A DNA stretch of 23,075 bases from Podochytrium sp. JEL0797 (lineage: Eukaryota; Chytridiomycota; Chytridiomycetes; Chytridiales; Chytriomycetaceae). The stretch lies in contig JADGJG010000349.1 in the NCBI GenBank assembly GCA_027596195.1, positions 1-23,075 on the forward strand. Reading direction: 5' to 3'. The notes beneath the pieces were generated by a model that saw only the letters and a program-made list of their open reading frames with translations, did not search any database and was not told the DNA's origin. How positions within the stretch are numbered: the first letter of the stretch is position 1; every line of letters starts with the position of its first letter. The translations under genes and the position numbers were made by a program. This document shows positions 19,001 to 23,075 of this stretch, in pieces.

Positions 19001-19589
19001 GCCCCAACCCGCGGGTGTGAAGTCGTCTCCCCAACAACCGGCACCAGCTTCTCGCCAGCAACCGCACCCTCATCAGTCGCAGCAGCTGCAGCAACAGCAG
19101 ATCTTCACCCAATCGGCTCCTCGACAGCAGCCACAACCTTTGCCGGTCCATCCTGTCGTGAACTCAGCAACACCTCAGCAGCGACAGCAACCGTCCTTGA
19201 TGGATATTCTGAACATTGGCGGCGGTGCATCCTCCAACTATCCAACCATTCAGCAACAACTTGAACCTGTGACGGCTCCCCAGCAGGCCTTCGGATTCGG
19301 AAACGCGTCTACTGATAACAGCTTTATTGGAATGAACGGCGGAGGTGACGGTGGCGGTGGTGGAGGCCCCATGCAGCACAATTTCGGCGGAAGTCCCAAC
19401 TTTGGGGGACTCACGGGCGGAATGGGTGGTGGAGGCGGTGGAGGGTTGGGACAAGGGTTCTTTTCGATGAAGCAGAACGCGACGGCGGGTATCGGAGGCC
19501 AGCAGCAACAACAGGCGACGGGAGATTCTTCTGACGCGTTGAGGTCGATTCTTGGGATTGCAAATTCGCATGGTTCAGGCAAGAAATGA
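16061..19589 (+). CDS. DCP2: mRNA-decapping enzyme subunit 2 (DCP2) with long Q-rich tail
   Basis: Nudix hydrolase that removes the m7G cap from mRNA, committing it to 5'-3' decay; it acts in P-bodies with DCP1, Edc3 and Pat1. The exons are 16061-16119, 16173-16308, 16371-16514, 16575-16826 and 16887-19589, giving 1097 aa. The introns are 53, 62, 60 and 60 nt. The N-terminal regulatory domain is typical (FNEVLEDL, SRFIINVPVDELSSVERICF, QIEQAHWFFEDFI). The Nudix box spans about residues 131-153 (GWGFPKGKINKEE then CAVREVCEETGFDI; E149 and E150 are metal ligands). Box B follows (TRKEIGDIRWFLLKDLPGY, TGANKFYMVTAFV). The remaining 850 residues are low-complexity: poly-Q near 355-385, His-rich near 750, and Gly-rich at the end. 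Short helical leucine motifs recur at about 309, 478, 569, 878, 966 and 1078. The last two introns are multiples of three without stops, so unspliced RNA stays open. The stop is TGA. Confidence 0.95.
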
Positions 19590-19634
19590 ATGGAGATGCA
19601 AAACAAAAAACAAATAAAAAACATCGCAACAGAA

Positions 19635-20153
19635 ATGGACCCCATGGACCCCAACGATCCTCGCCAGTTCTTCCCGATGGAGTTTTCTGGCCCTCCGCGC
19701 AGAGGAGGGTTCCAGACACAACAGCCGGGTCCCCGGCGTGGACAGCAACAACCTGGCGCCGGAAACCGAGGCGGACGTGGAGGAAACTCGAGGCGAGGGC
19801 GGGGCGGGGCACACCACGAGCCGCAGCGAAACTTCCACAACAACCAACCTCAGCGATACTTCCACAACGAGACCAACAACTCCTCGACGGACAACTCCTC
19901 AACCAACAACTTTGTGGCGTTCAACTCGTGGAAAAGCATCGAAGATCCCTGGGCGCAACTGCAGCAACAACTCGAACGCGGCCTCTTCAACATCGAACAA
20001 GAAGTTCCCTTCATGAGCCGGCCAAACAACGTGCGGCAGTGCTTCCAAACGAAGAAGATTCACGCGGAACCAGTCAAGAAGCGTGAACTGAAGGCACCGC
20101 AGGGACTGACGAACGAGACCGCGTTGAACTTGTATGGAGGTGTGACTTTTTAG
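19635..20153 (+). CDS. RGG/N/Q-rich protein with an EDPWxxL motif, unrecognised
   Basis: The frame is open from 19590, immediately after the DCP2 TGA and in the same frame. The ATG at 19635 (MDPMDPNDPRQFFPMEFSGP, 172 aa) is preferred because the 45 nt before it are A-rich and look untranslated, with an AATAAA that could serve DCP2; an ATG at 19590 would give 187 aa. An arginine/glycine-rich stretch (GNRGGRGGNSRRGRGG, about residues 43-58) suggests RNA binding. It is followed by an N/S-rich segment and SWKSIEDPWAQLQQQLERG, whose EDPWxxL resembles the conserved C-terminal motif of human MPLKIP/TTDN1. The C-terminus is basic and ends in GGVTF. There are no introns. It may be an independent gene, or the former C-terminal end of DCP2 (see findings). 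AATAAA follows at 20164. Confidence 0.6.
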   Translation: MDPMDPNDPRQFFPMEFSGPPRRGGFQTQQPGPRRGQQQPGAGNRGGRGGNSRRGRGGAHHEPQRNFHNNQPQRYFHNETNNSSTDNSSTNNFVAFNSWKSIEDPWAQLQQQLERGLFNIEQEVPFMSRPNNVRQCFQTKKIHAEPVKKRELKAPQGLTNETALNLYGGVTF

Positions 20154-20163
20154 CTTACTAAAG

Positions 20164-20169
20164 AATAAA
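20164..20169 (+). terminator. Poly(A) signal of the RGG-rich gene
   Basis: AATAAA lies 10 bp after the TAG stop at 20151-20153. Confidence 0.5.
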
Positions 20170-20247
20170 ATGGATTTGAATTGGAGGAGAAAGAGGAGGT
20201 GAAGAAGGGCGTACGAAAAAAAACAAATCCCTCTCCAAAACGCACAA

Positions 20248-21494
20248 ATGAAAGCTGTTCTTGTCACTGAAGCAGTTGAGCAACTTCGTCACCGGTTGAT
20301 GACCAAACCGTTAACACCAGAAGCGCAGGGCGATGCCTCCAAACTTGTCCTCGGAGAAGCCGCAACTCCAGTTCCAACCGATTCCGAACTGCTCGTCAAG
20401 GTGACAAACTTCCGCCCTCGCGCCATGAATCCTAAATACTGCGCGCTTATCCAGGTCCACTGCTTTGCTCTCAACCGCATGGACATTGTCCAACGCCAAG
20501 GAAACTATCCACCCCCGGCCGGTGCTTCTCAAATTCTCGGAGTCGAGTTTGCGGGTGTGATTTCTCAAATCGGTGGATCAGCTGGGAATTGGAAGATCGG
20601 CGACAGAGTGTTTGGGCTTGTTCCAGGAGGTTTGATGGCGTTTTCGTGACTTCGCGGGTCGACGCGTTTTCTGCCAAATCCTGACCAGCCTCATTCTACA
20701 GGCGCATATGCTGAATACGTCGTAGTCGACAAGCTCATGGCCACTCGCATTCCACCCCATGTCTCGTACCAAATGGCCGCGTCTCTTCCCGAAGTTTGGT
20801 ATACCGCGTACCAAGCCTTGTTTTTGAACTGCAACCTGATCGAAGGCGAAGACGTTTTAATCCATGCGGGTGCTTCGGGTGTCGGCTCAGTCGCGATTCA
20901 GTTGGCGAAACACGTCGGGAAAGCGTAAGTGTCGAATGACGAATGTTTTTTTGTTGTTGTTCCTTGACTCTAACGAACATTCTCGACACCGCCAGTCGCA
21001 ATATATTTGTTACAGTCAGTTCCGAAGAAAAGATGGCCTTCTGCAAGAGCCTCGGAGCCACCCACGCCATCAACTATAAAACCCAAGACTGGCCCACTGA
21101 AGTCATCAAAAGCACGGGAGGAAAGGGGGTGAACGTGATAATCGACTTTATCGGCGCCACGTATTGGGACGGAAACCTTGCTAGCCTTGCACTCGACGGT
21201 CGCATGGTGATGCTGGCGTTTTTGGGAGGACCCGTCATCAAAGAGTCCAACTTGGCCGCAATTCTGCGCAAGCGGCTCACGATTCGCGGGAGTTCATTGC
21301 GGTCCAGAGATTTGGCGTATCTGCGTAACCTCAAAGAGAGAGTGGAGAGGGACGCGTTTGAGCCTGTGTTTGCTGGCAAGTCCGACTTGAAGGGTTTGAT
21401 TGACAAGGAATTTTCATGGCGCAATATTCAGGAGGCGCACAGATATATGGAGAGCAACCAGTCGATGGGAAAGATTGTTGTGAATATTGATTAA
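20248..21494 (+). CDS. NADPH quinone oxidoreductase, TP53I3 (PIG3)-like
   Basis: Zeta-crystallin-type member of the medium-chain reductase superfamily without a catalytic zinc; relatives reduce quinones with NADPH. The exons are 20248-20400, 20455-20629, 20702-20924 and 20996-21494, giving 349 aa (human TP53I3: 332). Diagnostic motifs are LLVKVHCFALNRMDIVQRQG (made by removing the first intron), GVEFAGVISQIG, GDRVFGLVPGGAYAEYVVVD (across junction two), SLPEVWYTAYQALF, and the nucleotide-binding LIHAGASGVGSVAIQLAK (about residues 163-179). VSSEEKMAFCKSLGATHAIN, IIDFIGATYWDGNL and YMESNQSMGKIVV complete the fold. The first intron is 54 nt with no stop in frame, so retention would add 18 residues within the N-terminal domain. 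The leader is A-rich and the start context is CACAAATG. Confidence 0.93.
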
Positions 21495-21527
21495 ATTTTG
21501 AAATTTTCTCTCCCATTTTTTCCAACA

Positions 21528-21572
21528 ATGAACGACAACAAGAAGTATTGAACAATGCGATTGCATTGTTAG
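21528..21572 (+). promoter_or_regulatory. Two short upstream ORFs and a hairpin before the C2 gene
   Basis: uORF1 (21528-21551) codes MNDNKKY and uORF2 (21555-21572) codes MRLHC. Both start codons and the main start at 21589 share the identical heptamer AACAATG. AACAATGC (21551-21558) and GCATTGTT (21563-21570) form a perfect 8-bp stem with a GATT loop that encloses the uORF2 start. This suggests translational control, provided the transcript starts upstream of 21528. Confidence 0.5.
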
Positions 21573-21588
21573 AAGTTGATTGTGAACA

Positions 21589-23075
21589 ATGATCGGGAAT
21601 ATGCCCGCGCCCGCGAATGAGGCCACTCCCACCGATACACACAACACCACCCCATTCATCTACGGATCTGTCGCGGGAATCGTGGCCCTCGTTTCTCTCG
21701 GTTTCGTCGCGTATCAGATAAAGACAAAGTCAAGACTGCAGGATAAGTTGATACCACGTCTTCACGTGATGGATTCCATCAAAGTTGTGCAAGTTGAGAC
21801 TGCGGAATACAAGCCAAGGCCTTCCCGGATTCGACAAGATCAACAGCATCCGCTGGTTCAAATGGCGCATGTTTCAGTCGAAAAGCCAATAGGTTTGCAC
21901 TTAATTGATTTATTCCGATCAAAGCTTAAGAAAAATAATGTACAGACCACCCCGTTGGCGTTTTGAAAATTGTCCTTTGCGAGGCCGAAGCATTGAAAAA
22001 CGGCAAGGAGCTTCTTTCTCTGCCCTATATCCAAGTATCAATTGGAGATTCGGTTGTCGCAAAGTCCCTGCCCGGAGAGACTCTCTTTATTCCGGTTTTG
22101 GCTTCCTCTGTTGACTCAGGAAAAACAGCCGATAGCGACGCGTTGGGGCTCGTGATGCTTAGCAATTGCGAAGATGGAATTGAAAGCGCTTTCGGCGGCG
22201 TTGATTCGTTGCACCTTTCGAAATGGATCGAGTTGATTGATGTCACACCAGAGGAATCCTCAGTTCAAAAAATTGCACCAGAACACAAGGATCTTCTTGC
22301 AACGTGGGGATATCCGATCGAGAAGGAACCACTCGAGCGGTGGCAAACCATTTACAAACAGAATTCAAAGGGTGTCAAGCAACCAGCGGGTCGATTGTCT
22401 TTACAAGTGTCATATTGGCCGTTGTCCAAGCCCAACGTCTTTGAGCCAGCAATATCTCCACGGAGATCATCCGCATTCCTGTCAGCTTCACCTTTCAAGA
22501 ATCGAAATTCGATCCAATCGTATTCGAAACCTGCGAATTCCGGAGATTGCAAATCGGGCGTTTTGGCCGTTCAGATCCATTCGGGAGTATTCAGTCAGCA
22601 ATACCGTTCTGTAATATGCGAAATAGTCAAACTTTCCCCCAAAAATGGGGAAATCGCAGCGGTAATTGTGGGTACCACGACTGCGATCGAGTTTGAGAGC
22701 GCACCAATCTGGAACGACGCTCTTCAATTTTACGTGGCGGACTCGAGCACAGATCTCATGCGGATTGATATCTTGAATGGCTCGACTGGCGTTGGAAGTG
22801 TGACGTTAGCAATGGAGACGATTTTCAAGTATTTGGTAAGAGTTTGGACGGACTTTGAAACTCAATTATTGACGCGTTTTTTTTGTATTTTCAAAAGCGA
22901 AAACCTGGAGGATCGCGTGCTGAATGGTTCAACCTGACAGACTCATTTGATAAAATCAAGCTCACCTTTCAGTGGTACAATATCGACGAGTCCAAACTGA
23001 GGAAGGAGATCAGCACCTCAAAGCCAGCTCTCCGATCCGCGTCCATCGTCACAACAAGCTCGATTCGTGAGCCTC
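21589..23075 (+). CDS. Membrane-anchored C2-domain protein (partial, runs off the right edge)
   Basis: The exons seen are 21589-21892, 21946-22835 and 22898 to the edge, with introns of 53 and 62 nt; 457 codons are visible. A single N-terminal transmembrane segment (about residues 22-43, PFIYGSVAGIVALVSLGFVA) is followed by a basic linker. A C2-like domain then starts exactly across the first junction: HPVGVLKIVLCEAEALKNGK, LPYIQVSIGD and LFIPVLA. A second C2-like domain lies near residues 300-415: GVLAVQIHSGVF, SVICEIVKLSPKNGE, IEFESAPIWNDALQFYV, MRIDILN and GSVTLAMETIFKYL, then after the second intron WFNLTDSFDKIKLTFQW. The PVGVLKI start resembles tricalbin and extended-synaptotagmin C2 domains, but no SMP lipid-transfer domain is present. 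The aspartate loops for calcium are poorly conserved, so calcium-independent lipid or protein binding is more likely. The C-terminus is unknown. Confidence 0.75.

Noticed and set aside
1..23075. CRISPR array, insertion sequence, phage or defence island
   Set aside because: No regularly spaced repeats, transposase, integrase, terminal inverted repeats or prokaryotic gene organisation were seen; the window is intron-rich nuclear DNA.

Overview
The window looks like nuclear DNA of a fungus, probably an early-diverging (non-Dikarya) one. Its genes are broken by many short GT-AG introns, mostly 46 to 114 nt, with branch-like CTNAC/CTAAT motifs. Intergenic gaps are small and AATAAA signals sit just after stop codons. 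A stand-alone orotidine-phosphate decarboxylase and a DCP2 with a long Q-rich tail carrying repeated leucine motifs are fungal traits. A class I aldolase next to the usual class II enzyme, and a nuclear gene for mitochondrial uS3, are unusual for Dikarya. The lineage is an inference from these traits.

Layout, left half: a small unrecognised membrane/coiled-coil gene (+, 257-960); mitochondrial ribosomal protein uS3m (-, 1093-1756); splicing factor PRP17/CDC40 (-, 1837-3936, seven exons); tRNA m1G9 methyltransferase TRM10 (-, 4132-5242); a 945-bp divergent intergenic region; class II fructose-bisphosphate aldolase (+, 6188-7420); a frame-broken F-box/leucine-rich relic (7462-8870); class I fructose-bisphosphate aldolase (+, 9017-10437); and an orotidine-5'-phosphate decarboxylase that has lost about 59 nt including the catalytic lysine codon (+, 10593-11343).

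Right half: pyrroline-5-carboxylate reductase (-, 11617-12707); about 2 kb with one poorly resolved, frame-broken minus-strand ORF containing two long poly-G runs; an ABHD13/Bem46-type hydrolase (+, 14747-15925); the decapping enzyme DCP2 (+, 16061-19589); an RGG/N/Q-rich ORF in the same frame right after the DCP2 stop (19590/19635-20153); a TP53I3-like quinone oxidoreductase (+, 20248-21494); and a membrane-anchored C2-domain protein that runs off the right edge (21589-23075+).

This is mainly a housekeeping region: RNA processing (PRP17, TRM10, DCP2), central metabolism (two aldolases, proline and pyrimidine synthesis) and mitochondrial translation. I see no operon, mobile element, CRISPR array or defence system. 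The most interesting points are in gene structure: a damaged URA3-type gene, a hairpin masking the 3' splice site of a PRP17 intron, a DCP2 ORF separated from the next ORF by one in-frame stop, tandem upstream ORFs with identical start contexts, and two non-homologous aldolases 1.6 kb apart. Spliced models were checked by hand: exon lengths sum to whole codons and the junctions restore family motifs.
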